Below, in pieces: positions 1 through 12,469 of a stretch of 64,000 nucleotides of DNA. The stretch comes from an uncultured Pelagibacteraceae bacterium. GTDB taxonomy: Bacteria > Pseudomonadota > Alphaproteobacteria > Pelagibacterales > Pelagibacteraceae. A program made the position numbers and the translations under genes. The DNA is taken from positions 1-64,000 of the forward strand of contig CACPCX010000002.1 in NCBI GenBank assembly GCA_902632545.1, read 5' to 3'. The notes beneath the pieces were generated by a model. It did no database searches and had not been told where the DNA came from. It saw only the letters and a program-made list of their open reading frames with translations. Position 1 is the first letter of the stretch; each line of letters starts with the position of its first letter.

Positions 1-828
1 AGCATCAAATTTATTTTTTTTAAAATTATAAAGTTTAAAACACAATATATTATAATATATGGTCAAAATTAATGATGGAATCAAAAATGCAAGACCAACA
101 AATCCAAGAGCGTAAGGTAAAATTACAACAGGTAACATCAATAATGAATAAATTAATATATTCAATTTTGTACTTTCAATGCCGTTGGTTAATGGAAGCA
201 TTGGCACTTTTGCTTTTTTATAATCATCAGATTTATACAAACTTAATGCCCAAAAATGAGATGGAGTCCAAAAAAATATAATCAGAAAAAATGTTAGAGA
301 CTCAATAGATAACGAATTTGTTGCAATGGTCCATCCTATAACTGGTGGCAAGGCTCCTGATGCGCCTCCAATAACTATATTCTGAGGAGTTTTTCTCTTT
401 AGCCAAATTGTATAAACAAAAACGTAAAATAAGATTGTAAACAACAATAATCCCGCTGATAGTCTGTTTGCAAAATAATCAAGTGCTATAACTGAAAATA
501 TTGATAACGAAATACCAAATACTAACGCCTGATTTTTATTTATTTTACCTGTTGGTATTGGTCTTAAACAAGTTCTTGTCATTAAAGCATCAAGATCAGA
601 CTCATACCACATATTTAATGCGCCTGCAGCTCCTGCCCCAATTGAAACAAGCAAAATTGCAACAATGGCATCTTTTGTAGGAACAGCGTTTGGTGCCATT
701 AGCAATCCAACTGCACAAGTAAAAATTACCAAAGACATGACTCTTGGCTTCATTAATTTAAATAATTCTGATAGATTAAAAACGTCTTCTTGACTTAAAT
801 TTCTTAATTTTAATTTCGACTTAATCAT
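1..828 (-). CDS. ctaB: Protoheme IX farnesyltransferase (heme O synthase), C-terminus cut by window edge
   Basis: Not in the ORF track because it runs off the window. Reverse strand from ATG at 828 reads MIKSKLKLRNLSQEDVFNLSELFKLMKPRVM... and later GAGAAGALNMWYESDLDALMTRTCLRPIPTGKI, the UbiA/CtaB motif; lies directly downstream of coxA. Confidence 0.9.
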   Translation of the reverse strand, partial: MIKSKLKLRNLSQEDVFNLSELFKLMKPRVMSLVIFTCAVGLLMAPNAVPTKDAIVAILLVSIGAGAAGALNMWYESDLDALMTRTCLRPIPTGKINKNQALVFGISLSIFSVIALDYFANRLSAGLLLFTILFYVFVYTIWLKRKTPQNIVIGGASGALPPVIGWTIATNSLSIESLTFFLIIFFWTPSHFWALSLYKSDDYKKAKVPMLPLTNGIESTKLNILIYSLLMLPVVILPYALGFVGLAFLIPSLILTIYYNILCFKLYNFKKNKFDA

Positions 829-852
829 TTTTATTTTAAAAAATCTTAATTA

Positions 853-3305
<2,453 letters not shown>

Positions 3306-3366
3306 TTTTTTACTCTATATAGAGCGTCTTTTAAAAAAATACACTTTTACTTTTAGCGACAAAATA

Positions 3367-4065
3367 TCAAAAAATCGCGTAATTAATGATCGATAGAGCA
3401 GAAATTACAGCCGTTTCAGACCTCAAAATGTTTTCATTAATTTTGATTGGCTGAACACCATTAAACTTAAGAATCTCTATCCTTTCGTCTTCAGAAAAAT
3501 CTCCCTCCGGCCCTATTATTACGCAAGTTGGTTTTGCTGTTAATTTTTTTAAATTTATTTTTGTATTATTGGTATTGATGTCTGTAAATATTAAATCCAT
3601 TTCTTTGTTAAGAAAATTTTTCAGTTTTTGAGGTTCCTCAATTATTGGTACATTAATTCTATTTGATTGTTCGGCAGCTTCTATAATTACTTTTTCTAAT
3701 CTTTCTTTATTTATTTTTCTAACGATTGTTCGATTAAAAATAATTGGCAAAAATTTTGTTACACCAAGTTCTGTAGCCTTTTGAATCATAAAATTAAAAT
3801 AATTTGATTTAATCGGAGAAAAAGCTAACCAGAGTTCTTTGTTATTTTCTTTTTGTCTTAATTGCTTTGTAACATTAAATTCAACGATACTTTTTGAGAT
3901 ATTTAAAATTTTTGCTTCCCATTCACCACTATTATTAAATAAAGAAAAAACTTCATTCTCTTTAACTCTCATAACTTTCCAAACATAGTGAGATTGAGAT
4001 TTGTCAAGTTTGTCGGTCAAATTAAGAGATAAACTTTTCGGAAAAAATAATCTAATGTTACTCAT
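3367..4065 (-). CDS. rsmE: 16S rRNA (uracil1498-N3)-methyltransferase
   Basis: RsmE motifs: QKATELGVTKFLPI, EAAEQSNR, IGPEGDFSEDE, LRSETAVISAL. Confidence 0.93.
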   Translation of the reverse strand: MSNIRLFFPKSLSLNLTDKLDKSQSHYVWKVMRVKENEVFSLFNNSGEWEAKILNISKSIVEFNVTKQLRQKENNKELWLAFSPIKSNYFNFMIQKATELGVTKFLPIIFNRTIVRKINKERLEKVIIEAAEQSNRINVPIIEEPQKLKNFLNKEMDLIFTDINTNNTKINLKKLTAKPTCVIIGPEGDFSEDERIEILKFNGVQPIKINENILRSETAVISALSIINYAIF

Positions 4066-4081
4066 TAAGATAGTTTTAATT

Positions 4082-4744
4082 ATGAAAAATATTAAAGCAA
4101 TAATTTTTGATGCATACGGAACTTTATTTGATGTAAATTCAGCTGCTGAAAAGTGTAAAGATAAAATTGGTGATAAGTGGGAAGGTTTTGCTAATTATTG
4201 GAGAACCACTCAATTAGAATACACTTGGCTTAGAAGTTTAATGAAACGCCATAAAGATTTTTGGCAAGTTACAGAGGATAGTTTAGATAAATCAATGAAA
4301 GCCTATGAAATAGATTCTTCGATGAGAAATGAGTTGTTGGATCTTTATAAAATTCTTTCACCATTCAAAGAAGTGCCAGAAGTCTTAAAATCATTAAAAG
4401 ATAAAGATTTAAAACTTGCAATTCTTTCTAATGGTACTCCTGATCTTCTTGAACAATTAGTTAAAAATAATAATTTAGAAAATTTATTTGATAATATTTT
4501 TTCTATTGAAGAGGTTGGTATTTATAAACCAAATTATAAAGTTTATGATATCCCAATTAAAGAATATCAAATTAACAAAAATGAAGTTGTTTTTTTAAGC
4601 TCTAATACTTGGGACGTGTCTGGTGGAGGAAATTATGGTTATAATTCTATTTGGGTAAATAGAAATCAAAATATTTTTGATAATTTAGATTACAATCCTA
4701 GGTATAAAATAAAAAATTTATTAGAGCTATTGCAGTTATTTTGA
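4082..4744 (+). CDS. Haloacid dehalogenase type II (HAD superfamily)
   Basis: IFDAYGTLFDVNSAAEK, WRTTQLEYTWLRSLM, LSNGTPDLLE; ATG at 4082 preferred over the upstream ORF start that overlaps rsmE. Confidence 0.88.
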   Translation: MKNIKAIIFDAYGTLFDVNSAAEKCKDKIGDKWEGFANYWRTTQLEYTWLRSLMKRHKDFWQVTEDSLDKSMKAYEIDSSMRNELLDLYKILSPFKEVPEVLKSLKDKDLKLAILSNGTPDLLEQLVKNNNLENLFDNIFSIEEVGIYKPNYKVYDIPIKEYQINKNEVVFLSSNTWDVSGGGNYGYNSIWVNRNQNIFDNLDYNPRYKIKNLLELLQLF

Positions 4745-4808
4745 GGCGATCATTTAGCTCATGTCATAAGATTATTTAAAATATATCTTTCATTTAAAAG
4801 GAATAAAT

Positions 4809-4997
4809 ATGAGTGAAAAAAAAGAAATATCTTTTGAAATATATTCTGACTCAGAGAAAATGTTAGAACAAATAGTTGATAAATATGATCTACCAGACAC
4901 GTCAAAGGCATTAAGATGCTTAATGGATTACGTTGAGGAAAAAGAAGACGATTGGGATGATATTTTTGCAACAATTCGTTGTAATAGATGTGGTTAG
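4809..4997 (+). CDS. Small acidic conserved-looking protein with C-terminal CNRCG
   Basis: 62 aa ORF with upstream aaaagga; helix-rich body and C-terminal CxxC; the antisense ORF at 4759..5022 looks less protein-like. Confidence 0.65.
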   Translation: MSEKKEISFEIYSDSEKMLEQIVDKYDLPDTSKALRCLMDYVEEKEDDWDDIFATIRCNRCG

Positions 4998-5015
4998 GAG
5001 TTAAATTAAGTTTTA

Positions 5016-5384
5016 ATGACAAATATTATAGATTTAGTAGGTAGAATATTTATATCGGTATTGTTTTTTATAAACGGAATTTTCAAAATTAATAATTATG
5101 ACGGTACTATTGAATGGATGGATAGCTACGGCTTGCCCGGCATTATGATCATACCGGCAATTATTATTGAAATAGTTGCCCCTTTACTTATCGTAATTGG
5201 ATATAAAACAAAAATTGCTGCAGCATTATTATTTTTATTTTGTATTTCTACTGCTTTTATTTTTCATAATGATTTTAGCGATCAAATGCAATTAACAGCC
5301 TTCCTTAAAAATATTGCATTAGCTGGTGGCTTTATGTTCCTAATTGCAAATGGAGCAAGAGCTTATAGTTTAGATAAAAAATAA
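5016..5384 (+). CDS. DoxX family membrane protein
   Basis: 122 aa, four TM segments, LVGRIFISVLFFINGIFKI and AAALLFLFCISTAFIFHNDF typical of DoxX. Confidence 0.85.
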   Translation: MTNIIDLVGRIFISVLFFINGIFKINNYDGTIEWMDSYGLPGIMIIPAIIIEIVAPLLIVIGYKTKIAAALLFLFCISTAFIFHNDFSDQMQLTAFLKNIALAGGFMFLIANGARAYSLDKK

Positions 5385-5422
5385 TATTGATTTATAAAAT
5401 ATAATTACTATTTCTTTAAATT

Positions 5423-6259
5423 ATGAAAACAATTGAAGTAAGCAAAATTATAAAACCCATTCAGGCATCAGATGGTGCTGGTGTAAAACTTAAGAGGAGT
5501 ATTGGTGTTGAGCCAAATTATTTTGATCCTTTTTTAATGTTAGATGAGTTTGGATCTGAAAATAGTGAAGATTACATTGCGGGCTTTCCACCGCACCCAC
5601 ACAGAGGAATTGAGACAGTTACTTATATGTTAGCTGGGGACTTCGAGCATGAAGATAGTACTGGAGGAAAGGGAACAATGACCTCCGGAGATGTACAATG
5701 GATGAAAACAGGAAGTGGAATAATTCACTCTGAAATGCCTGCAATGAAAGAAGGTAGGCTTCACGGTTTTCAATTATGGATAAATATGCCTGCTAAACTA
5801 AAAATGAGCAAACCTGAGTATATTTATATTGATGCAGATAAAATGAGTGTTCATAAAGACGATAACAAGCAAGTTAAAGTAATAGCTGGTAAATTTGAAA
5901 ATGCAGAAGGCCCTGTTAAAGGTCATAACGTTGAGCCTATTTATTTTGATGTCGAATTAAATAAAGATAAAAAATTCAATTTTAAATTACCATCTACTCA
6001 TAATACTTTTATTTATTTGATTAATGGTGAAATTGAAATTGGCAAAAATAAACACGACAATGTTAAAGATAGTACTTTAATATTATTAAAAAAAGGTGAA
6101 GATTTAACTGTAAAAGCTATGACGGATACTAAATTTTTACTTATTTCGGGAAAACCAATCAATGAAGAAATTGCTAGAGGTGGACCATTTGTAATGAATA
6201 CAAAAGCAGAAATCTTGCAAGCGGTTCAAGATTATCATAATGATAAATTTGTAAAATAA
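5423..6259 (+). CDS. Pirin family protein
   Basis: DPFLMLDEFG, GFPPHPHRGIETVTYMLAGDFEHEDSTGGKGTM, GDVQWMKTGSGIIHSEMP. Confidence 0.95.
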   Translation: MKTIEVSKIIKPIQASDGAGVKLKRSIGVEPNYFDPFLMLDEFGSENSEDYIAGFPPHPHRGIETVTYMLAGDFEHEDSTGGKGTMTSGDVQWMKTGSGIIHSEMPAMKEGRLHGFQLWINMPAKLKMSKPEYIYIDADKMSVHKDDNKQVKVIAGKFENAEGPVKGHNVEPIYFDVELNKDKKFNFKLPSTHNTFIYLINGEIEIGKNKHDNVKDSTLILLKKGEDLTVKAMTDTKFLLISGKPINEEIARGGPFVMNTKAEILQAVQDYHNDKFVK

Positions 6260-7237
6260 ATGATGAAAGCTGTAGAAATTAATAAAACTGGTGGACCTGA
6301 AGTTTTAGAAGTTAAGGATATTTCTTTAGATAAGCCTGGCCCTGATCAAGTAACAATTGAACAAAAAGCAATTGGTCTTAACTATATTGATACTTACCAT
6401 AGGTCAGGTCTATATCCTTTAAAACTACCTATAGGTTTAGGTTTAGAAGGTGCTGGAGTTATCACTGATCTTGGAGATAATGTAAAAGACTTTCAAATTG
6501 GTGATAAAATTTCTTATGCTGGTATTCCTTTAGGTTCTTATTGTTCACACAGAAACTATCCAACGAGGAATTTAGTAAAAGTACCGGATGGTATCGATCT
6601 AGAGATTGCAGCAACTTTAATGACAAAAGGATTAACAACTTTTTATCTTTTACACAAAACTTATCCGGTTAAACCAGGAGAAACAATTTTATTTCACGCA
6701 GCTGCTGGTGGTGTTGGTCAGATTTTTGGACAATGGGCAAAAAGCTTAGGTTGTACTGTAATAGGCACCGTTGGATCAGATGAAAAAGTAAACATAGCAA
6801 AAGAAAATGGTTATAATTATGTAATTAACTATAACAAAGAGGACTTTGCTAAAAAAGTTTTAGAAATTACAAATGGTAAAGGTGTCCCTGTTGTTTATGA
6901 TGGAGTTGGTAAAGACACACTAGATGGATCAATTGAATGTTTAGCAGTAAGAGGAATGATGGTCTCATTTGGAAATGCATCTGGACCATTGTCAGATATT
7001 AATGTACCAAAAGTTATTCAACCTAAGGGCCTATATCTTGTAAGACCGTCGATGCAACAATATCTTTCAACAAGAGAAGAATTAGATGAAGCTTCAAGAA
7101 CAATGTTTGAAAAAATTAGCTCTGGTAAAATAAAAATTAAAATTTTTAAAAAGTATAAATTAGAAGAAATTATTGATGCTCATCAAGACCTTGAAGGCAG
7201 AAAAATTTTAGGTCCAGCTGTAATAGTTCCTAATTAA
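6260..7237 (+). CDS. NADPH:quinone oxidoreductase (zinc-independent MDR family)
   Basis: GLNYIDTYHRSGLYP, HAAAGGVGQIFGQWAKSLGC. Confidence 0.93.
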   Translation: MMKAVEINKTGGPEVLEVKDISLDKPGPDQVTIEQKAIGLNYIDTYHRSGLYPLKLPIGLGLEGAGVITDLGDNVKDFQIGDKISYAGIPLGSYCSHRNYPTRNLVKVPDGIDLEIAATLMTKGLTTFYLLHKTYPVKPGETILFHAAAGGVGQIFGQWAKSLGCTVIGTVGSDEKVNIAKENGYNYVINYNKEDFAKKVLEITNGKGVPVVYDGVGKDTLDGSIECLAVRGMMVSFGNASGPLSDINVPKVIQPKGLYLVRPSMQQYLSTREELDEASRTMFEKISSGKIKIKIFKKYKLEEIIDAHQDLEGRKILGPAVIVPN

Positions 7238-7634
7238 CATCAACATCCATATCAGACATATGGAGCTTAAGTGCATTTGTTGAAATTTGAATTTCTCTAA
7301 TAAAAAAGATTATAGATATAATCATTGATAAACAGCATGACCCAAAAATTATTCTTGCTAAAAGAACTTCATCTAAATAAAGCGCAAATACTGTAAGCAT
7401 ATTAAATAAAAATCCAAATGCAGCAAATAATATTGTCCATCTTAAAAGTGTTATTCTGCCACTAAGGTTGATGAACTGCTTCTTCCATTCTGGAGGTATG
7501 TGTTTTTCATAAACATGTTCATCATGAAGCTGACGAATTAAAATACTAAGTGAATGAAATCTATTGCTATATACACCCATTAATAAAGGAATTGCTGGAA
7601 ACATAAGTGCTGTGACTGTGTAGTCTATATTCAT
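7230..7634 (-). CDS. DUF2721-like membrane protein
   Basis: MNIDYTVTALMFPAIPLLMGVYSNRFHSLSILIRQLHD; ATG at 7634 chosen over the alternative TTG upstream. Confidence 0.75.
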   Translation of the reverse strand: MNIDYTVTALMFPAIPLLMGVYSNRFHSLSILIRQLHDEHVYEKHIPPEWKKQFINLSGRITLLRWTILFAAFGFLFNMLTVFALYLDEVLLARIIFGSCCLSMIISIIFFIREIQISTNALKLHMSDMDVDVN

Positions 7635-7686
7635 ACGAATCAATTTGATTATGAAACTAGCCTTTGTTATTTACAAGTAAAATATT

Positions 7687-8550
7687 ATGAACCAATTAAA
7701 ACTTTTCATTGAATTAACCAGATTAAATAAACCAATTGGTTTTATGCTTTTATTTTGGCCATGTGCTTGGGGCTTAACAATAGCTTATGATTTTAATTCA
7801 AGTTTAAATACTTATTTCTTTTATTTGACTCTATTTTTTTTAGGTTCTGTTTTTATGAGATCAGCTGGCTGCATAGTAAATGACATCTTAGATAAAGAAT
7901 TTGACTCTAAGGTATTTCGTACAAAAAATCGACCAATCGCATCAGGGAATGTTACGGTTAAACTTGCAATTATTTATTCACTTGTATTGTGTTTTTTAGC
8001 ATTGCTAATTTTATTAAATTTTAATTTTTTTACAATTATTCTTGCTTTAGGCTCTATGCCACTTGCATTCACGTATCCTCTAATGAAAAGATTTACTTAT
8101 TGGCCGCAGTTATTTTTAGGTATTACATTTAACTACGGTCTAATTCTAGGTTGGACATCTATACATTCAGAATTTAATTTAGCTCCTCTTATATTTTATC
8201 TAGGAGCCATATTTTGGACATTAGGTTATGACACAATTTACGGATATCAAGATATTAAAGATGATGAAATAATAGGACTAAAATCAACATCAATTAAATT
8301 TAAAAATAAACCATATACTTTTTTGTTTATATGTTATTTTGTTTATTTACTTAGTTTGTTGGTTTCTGGTTATTTATTAAATTTTAATAAAATTAGTTTA
8401 TTAATATTCATTTTAATTTTAATACACATGCTTTATTTTCAATTAAAAAAATTAAAAATAGATAATTCAATAAATTGTCTTAAAATATTTAAATCAAATA
8501 ATATTTTAGGTTTAATTGTGCTTATAGGTTTGATTATTGGTAAATTATAA
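7687..8550 (+). CDS. ubiA: 4-hydroxybenzoate polyprenyltransferase
   Basis: RLNKPIGFMLLFWPCAWGL, RSAGCIVNDILDKEFDSKVFRTKNRPIASG, GYDTIYGYQDIKDDEIIGLKSTSI. Confidence 0.95.
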   Translation: MNQLKLFIELTRLNKPIGFMLLFWPCAWGLTIAYDFNSSLNTYFFYLTLFFLGSVFMRSAGCIVNDILDKEFDSKVFRTKNRPIASGNVTVKLAIIYSLVLCFLALLILLNFNFFTIILALGSMPLAFTYPLMKRFTYWPQLFLGITFNYGLILGWTSIHSEFNLAPLIFYLGAIFWTLGYDTIYGYQDIKDDEIIGLKSTSIKFKNKPYTFLFICYFVYLLSLLVSGYLLNFNKISLLIFILILIHMLYFQLKKLKIDNSINCLKIFKSNNILGLIVLIGLIIGKL

Positions 8551-8551
8551 A

Positions 8552-10291
8552 ATGAACAAAATAGAAATAACCAAACGTTTATATGCAACTTATACAAAAA
8601 AATATTTAAAAAATATTTTTATTGCATTTTTTTTTTCTATACTTCTTGCTGGAAGTACATCCTCAGTTGCATATTTGTTGGACCCAGCAATAAAAAAATT
8701 GTTTATTGAGCAAAATCAATCATTAATACTTATTATACCTTTTGCGATTGTTTTGGCATTTGCGATAAAAGGTGCTTCATTATATTTAGCGAGAGTTATA
8801 ATGATTGGGGTATCTGAGGAAGTAAAAAAAGATATTCAAAATGATATTTTTGAATCTTTACTAAAAGCAGATACCAGAATAATTGATGAAAAACATTCTG
8901 GAAAATTTATCGCAAATTTAACAAATGATGTTCACATGATAACGCAATTACTTAGTACGGTAGTATTAAATTTATTTAAAGACTCCTTAACCCTGCTTGG
9001 ATTATTATCTGTTATGTTTTATCAAAATTGGAAACTATCTTTGATAGCAATAATAATGATACCATTAGCAAGTTTTGCCGCAAAGTCTTTAGGTAAAAGA
9101 ATTAGTAAAGTTGCTACTCAACAAATGAATAGAGCCGGAATATTAACTTCTTACTTAATGGAAATGTTTAAAAATCATAAATTAATTAAAATTTTTCAAA
9201 GAGAAAAATATGAAAAGCAAAGAGCTTTTGAATTTATAAATAATCTCAAAGAATCAGCAAAAAAAATTGCTATAGTTTATGTTAGGGCTTCTCCTATTAT
9301 GGAGTTCTTGACAGGAATTATGATTGCCTTTTTAATTTTTTTTGCTGCAAAATTAATTATTAAAGAAGAACTTGAGGTAAATAATTTTTTCTCATTTCTT
9401 GCAGCTATGATGCTAGCATACCAACCTGTAAGATCCTTGGCTACTTTAAATATAGCAATTCAACAGGGTATTTCTGGTGCAAATAGAGTTTTACCGATAA
9501 TTGACGATGTTCCTGAGGTAAGTGAAAAGAAAAATGCCGAAAATTTGAAGATCGGTAAAGGTAAAATTGAATTTAAAAACATTTATTTTAAATATCCAAA
9601 TACTGAAAAAGAAATTTTAAAGTCTATAAATTTAAATTTTTCAGGAGGAAAAATGACTGCTTTAGTTGGTCATAGTGGAGCTGGTAAATCAACAATATTG
9701 AATTTAATCCCTAGATTTTATGATTCTAACAAAGGGGACATCAAAATTGATGAACAATCAGTTTATAATTCAACTATTTTTTCTCTTAGACAAAATATAT
9801 CTTTAGTTAGCCAAGATACCACTTTATTTGATGATACAATTCAAAATAACATAGCATATGCAAACGCGAAAGCATCTCAAGACGAAATTGAAGAAGCAGC
9901 AAGATTATCATTCGCTTATGAATTTATAGAAAAATTACCAAATAAATATGAAACATTAATTGGCGAAAATGGTATTCGATTATCTGGAGGAGAAAAACAA
10001 AGGCTTTCGATTGCTAGAGCAATTCTAAAAAAAAGCCCTATAATTTTATTAGATGAAGCAACTTCTTCTTTAGATGCCGAAACTGAGGATAAAATTCAAA
10101 AAGCTATTAATTTTCTTACAAAAGGGAGAACTACAATTGTTATTGCGCATAGATTATCTACCATATTAAATTCTGATAAAATATATGTAATAGATCAAGG
10201 AGTTGTAAATGGAGAAGGAACTCACAATGAATTATTAGAAACTTCTATCGTTTATAAAAACTTTTATCAAAAACAGATAAAAAAATCTTAA
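8552..10291 (+). CDS. msbA: Lipid A export ABC transporter, permease/ATP-binding protein (MsbA-like)
   Basis: TM domain plus Walker A GHSGAGKST, signature LSGGEKQR, Walker B IILLDEATSSLD; precedes waaA/lpxK. ATG at 8552. Confidence 0.88.
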   Translation: MNKIEITKRLYATYTKKYLKNIFIAFFFSILLAGSTSSVAYLLDPAIKKLFIEQNQSLILIIPFAIVLAFAIKGASLYLARVIMIGVSEEVKKDIQNDIFESLLKADTRIIDEKHSGKFIANLTNDVHMITQLLSTVVLNLFKDSLTLLGLLSVMFYQNWKLSLIAIIMIPLASFAAKSLGKRISKVATQQMNRAGILTSYLMEMFKNHKLIKIFQREKYEKQRAFEFINNLKESAKKIAIVYVRASPIMEFLTGIMIAFLIFFAAKLIIKEELEVNNFFSFLAAMMLAYQPVRSLATLNIAIQQGISGANRVLPIIDDVPEVSEKKNAENLKIGKGKIEFKNIYFKYPNTEKEILKSINLNFSGGKMTALVGHSGAGKSTILNLIPRFYDSNKGDIKIDEQSVYNSTIFSLRQNISLVSQDTTLFDDTIQNNIAYANAKASQDEIEEAARLSFAYEFIEKLPNKYETLIGENGIRLSGGEKQRLSIARAILKKSPIILLDEATSSLDAETEDKIQKAINFLTKGRTTIVIAHRLSTILNSDKIYVIDQGVVNGEGTHNELLETSIVYKNFYQKQIKKS

Positions 10292-11544
10292 TGATCATTG
10301 CTTACAGATTATTAATTAACTTAGTTCTTATTTTATCACCAATTATATTAATTTTTAGATTTTTAAAAAAAAAAGAACACACTAAAAGATTTAAAGAAAA
10401 ATTTTGTTTTTTTACAAAAAAAAGAGGTGAAGGAAAACTTTTATGGTTTCATGGCGCAAGTGTTGGTGAACTTCAAAGTATTATTCCCTTAATTGAGAAA
10501 ATAGAAAAAAAAAAAAATATTAAGAAAATATTAATTACAACAAATACATTAAGCTCAATGAAAGTAATTGATAAATTAAATTTAAAAAAAACTATTCATC
10601 AATTTTTTCCTATTGATACAAACTATCATTCAAATAAATTTTTAAATTATTGGAAACCATCAGCTGTTTTTTTTATTGATTCAGAAATTTGGCCTAACAC
10701 TATAATAAATTTAAATAAAAAAAAAATTCCCATCACAATTTTAAATGGACGTATAACAAAAAAGACATTTAATCGATGGTGTTATTTTCCTAATTTCTCG
10801 AATTTAATTTTTAAAAAAATTAATCTTGGTTTATCTTCTAGCAAGATCTCATCATTTTATTTGAAAAAATTGGGAGTAAAAAAAGTAAAATATTTTGGAA
10901 ATTTAAAATTTTCACAATCAGAAAATGAAAAACTAATTAAATTTAACCATTTAAGTAAATTAATTAATAATAAAAAAGTTTGGTGTGCATCAAGCACGCA
11001 TTATAATGAAGAATTAATATGTGGATTGGCTCACTTAGAGTTAAAAAAAAAGTTTAAAAATATTTTTACAATTGTAATCCCAAGACATGTAGAAAGAACA
11101 CAATCAATAAAAAAAGAATTACAAAAATTAAATTTAAATGTGTACACACATGGGTCTCATGTAAAACCTGATAAAAAAATTGAAGTATATATTGTTGACT
11201 CATATGGAAAAACAAAATCAATATATAAATATTGTAAAAATATATTTTTAGGTGGATCTCTAGTTAGACATGGAGGACAAAATCCACTAGAGGCAACAAG
11301 ATACGGCTGTAAAATATTGCATGGACCTCATGTAGAAAACTTTAAAGAAATTTATGATTATCTAGGAAAACTTAAAGTATCCACCAAGATAAAAGATCAT
11401 TCACAATTATCAATTAAACTGGATAAGCTTTTATCTCAAAAAAATAACTCAAAAAAAATTCAAAATAAACTTAACAAAATTGGAGATAAAATTTTAAATG
11501 ATACTTATAATGAAATTTTTAAATTCATAAAAAATGAGAATTAA
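10291..11544 (+). CDS. waaA: 3-deoxy-D-manno-octulosonic acid (Kdo) transferase
   Basis: LLWFHGASVGELQSIIPLI, FIDSEIWPNTI, LGGSLVRHGGQNPLEATRYGCKILHGPHVENF. Confidence 0.95.
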   Translation: MIIAYRLLINLVLILSPIILIFRFLKKKEHTKRFKEKFCFFTKKRGEGKLLWFHGASVGELQSIIPLIEKIEKKKNIKKILITTNTLSSMKVIDKLNLKKTIHQFFPIDTNYHSNKFLNYWKPSAVFFIDSEIWPNTIINLNKKKIPITILNGRITKKTFNRWCYFPNFSNLIFKKINLGLSSSKISSFYLKKLGVKKVKYFGNLKFSQSENEKLIKFNHLSKLINNKKVWCASSTHYNEELICGLAHLELKKKFKNIFTIVIPRHVERTQSIKKELQKLNLNVYTHGSHVKPDKKIEVYIVDSYGKTKSIYKYCKNIFLGGSLVRHGGQNPLEATRYGCKILHGPHVENFKEIYDYLGKLKVSTKIKDHSQLSIKLDKLLSQKNNSKKIQNKLNKIGDKILNDTYNEIFKFIKNEN

Positions 11545-12469
11545 AAAACCAAAATTTTGGGATAATAAACAAAAAACATTAATATCTATTTTACTAATTC
11601 CAATTTCTAAACTTTATCTATTATTTTTTTTAGTAAATAAAATATTTGTTAATTCTAAAACTTACAAGAAACCAATTATACCTATAATTTGTGTTGGTAA
11701 TATTTATCTTGGTGGAACAGGAAAAACACCTTTAGTTAGGGAAATTTATAAAATTTTAAAATCATTTGGTAAAAACCCAGCAATTATTAAGAAATATTAC
11801 GATTATCTTTCAGACGAAATTAAGATGCTAGAAAAAACTGGAAAGACTTACACAAGCCGTAAAAGAAATACAGCAATATTCTTATCTGCTTCAAATAATC
11901 ATGACGTTGCAATATTGGATGATGGATTTCAAGATTTCTCAATTTCACCAAGTCTGTCAATCTTATGTTTTAATTCAAAACAAATGATTGGAAATGGTCA
12001 AATAATACCCTCTGGGCCCTTAAGAGAAAGTTTAAATGCAATCCAAAGAGCTGACTGTATAATAATTAATGGAGATAAAAATTTAGAATTTGAAGAAAAA
12101 ATTTTCAAATCTAAAGGAAATAAAAAACTACATATATTTTATTCAAAATATAAAATTAAAAATATTGAAAAATTTAAAGATAAGGCAATTACTGCTTTTG
12201 CAGGAATAGGAAATCCTTCAAATTTTTTTGATCTATTAAGAAAAAACAATTTAAATTTAATTAAGACACATACTTTTCCGGATCACTATAATTATTCTAC
12301 AAAAGATTTTGATGTCTTAAATGAAGACAAATCAAATGTATTAGTAACAACAGAAAAAGACTATTATAGACTTAATGATAATCAAAAAAAGATTTGCCAA
12401 TGTATAGAAGTCGATTTAGAAATTGAAAACCAAGAATTATTTGAAGATATAATTAGATCTAATTTATGA
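11534..12469 (+). CDS. lpxK: Tetraacyldisaccharide 4'-kinase
   Basis: VGNIYLGGTGKTPLVREI Walker A, LDDGFQDFS, VTTEKDYYRL. Confidence 0.94.
   Translation: MRIKKPKFWDNKQKTLISILLIPISKLYLLFFLVNKIFVNSKTYKKPIIPIICVGNIYLGGTGKTPLVREIYKILKSFGKNPAIIKKYYDYLSDEIKMLEKTGKTYTSRKRNTAIFLSASNNHDVAILDDGFQDFSISPSLSILCFNSKQMIGNGQIIPSGPLRESLNAIQRADCIIINGDKNLEFEEKIFKSKGNKKLHIFYSKYKIKNIEKFKDKAITAFAGIGNPSNFFDLLRKNNLNLIKTHTFPDHYNYSTKDFDVLNEDKSNVLVTTEKDYYRLNDNQKKICQCIEVDLEIENQELFEDIIRSNL

Noticed and set aside
72-281. ORF-track 69-aa plus-strand ORF
   Set aside because: Antisense to ctaB, which is well supported on the minus strand; translation has no domain character.
3313-3324. Palindrome CTCTATATAGAG upstream of coxB
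   Set aside because: Only 12 bp and plausibly just a TATATA-containing -10 region; no second copy seen.
4759-5022. 87-aa minus-strand ORF
   Set aside because: Antisense to the 62-aa acidic protein and the start of DoxX; Leu/Phe-rich pattern typical of antisense translation.
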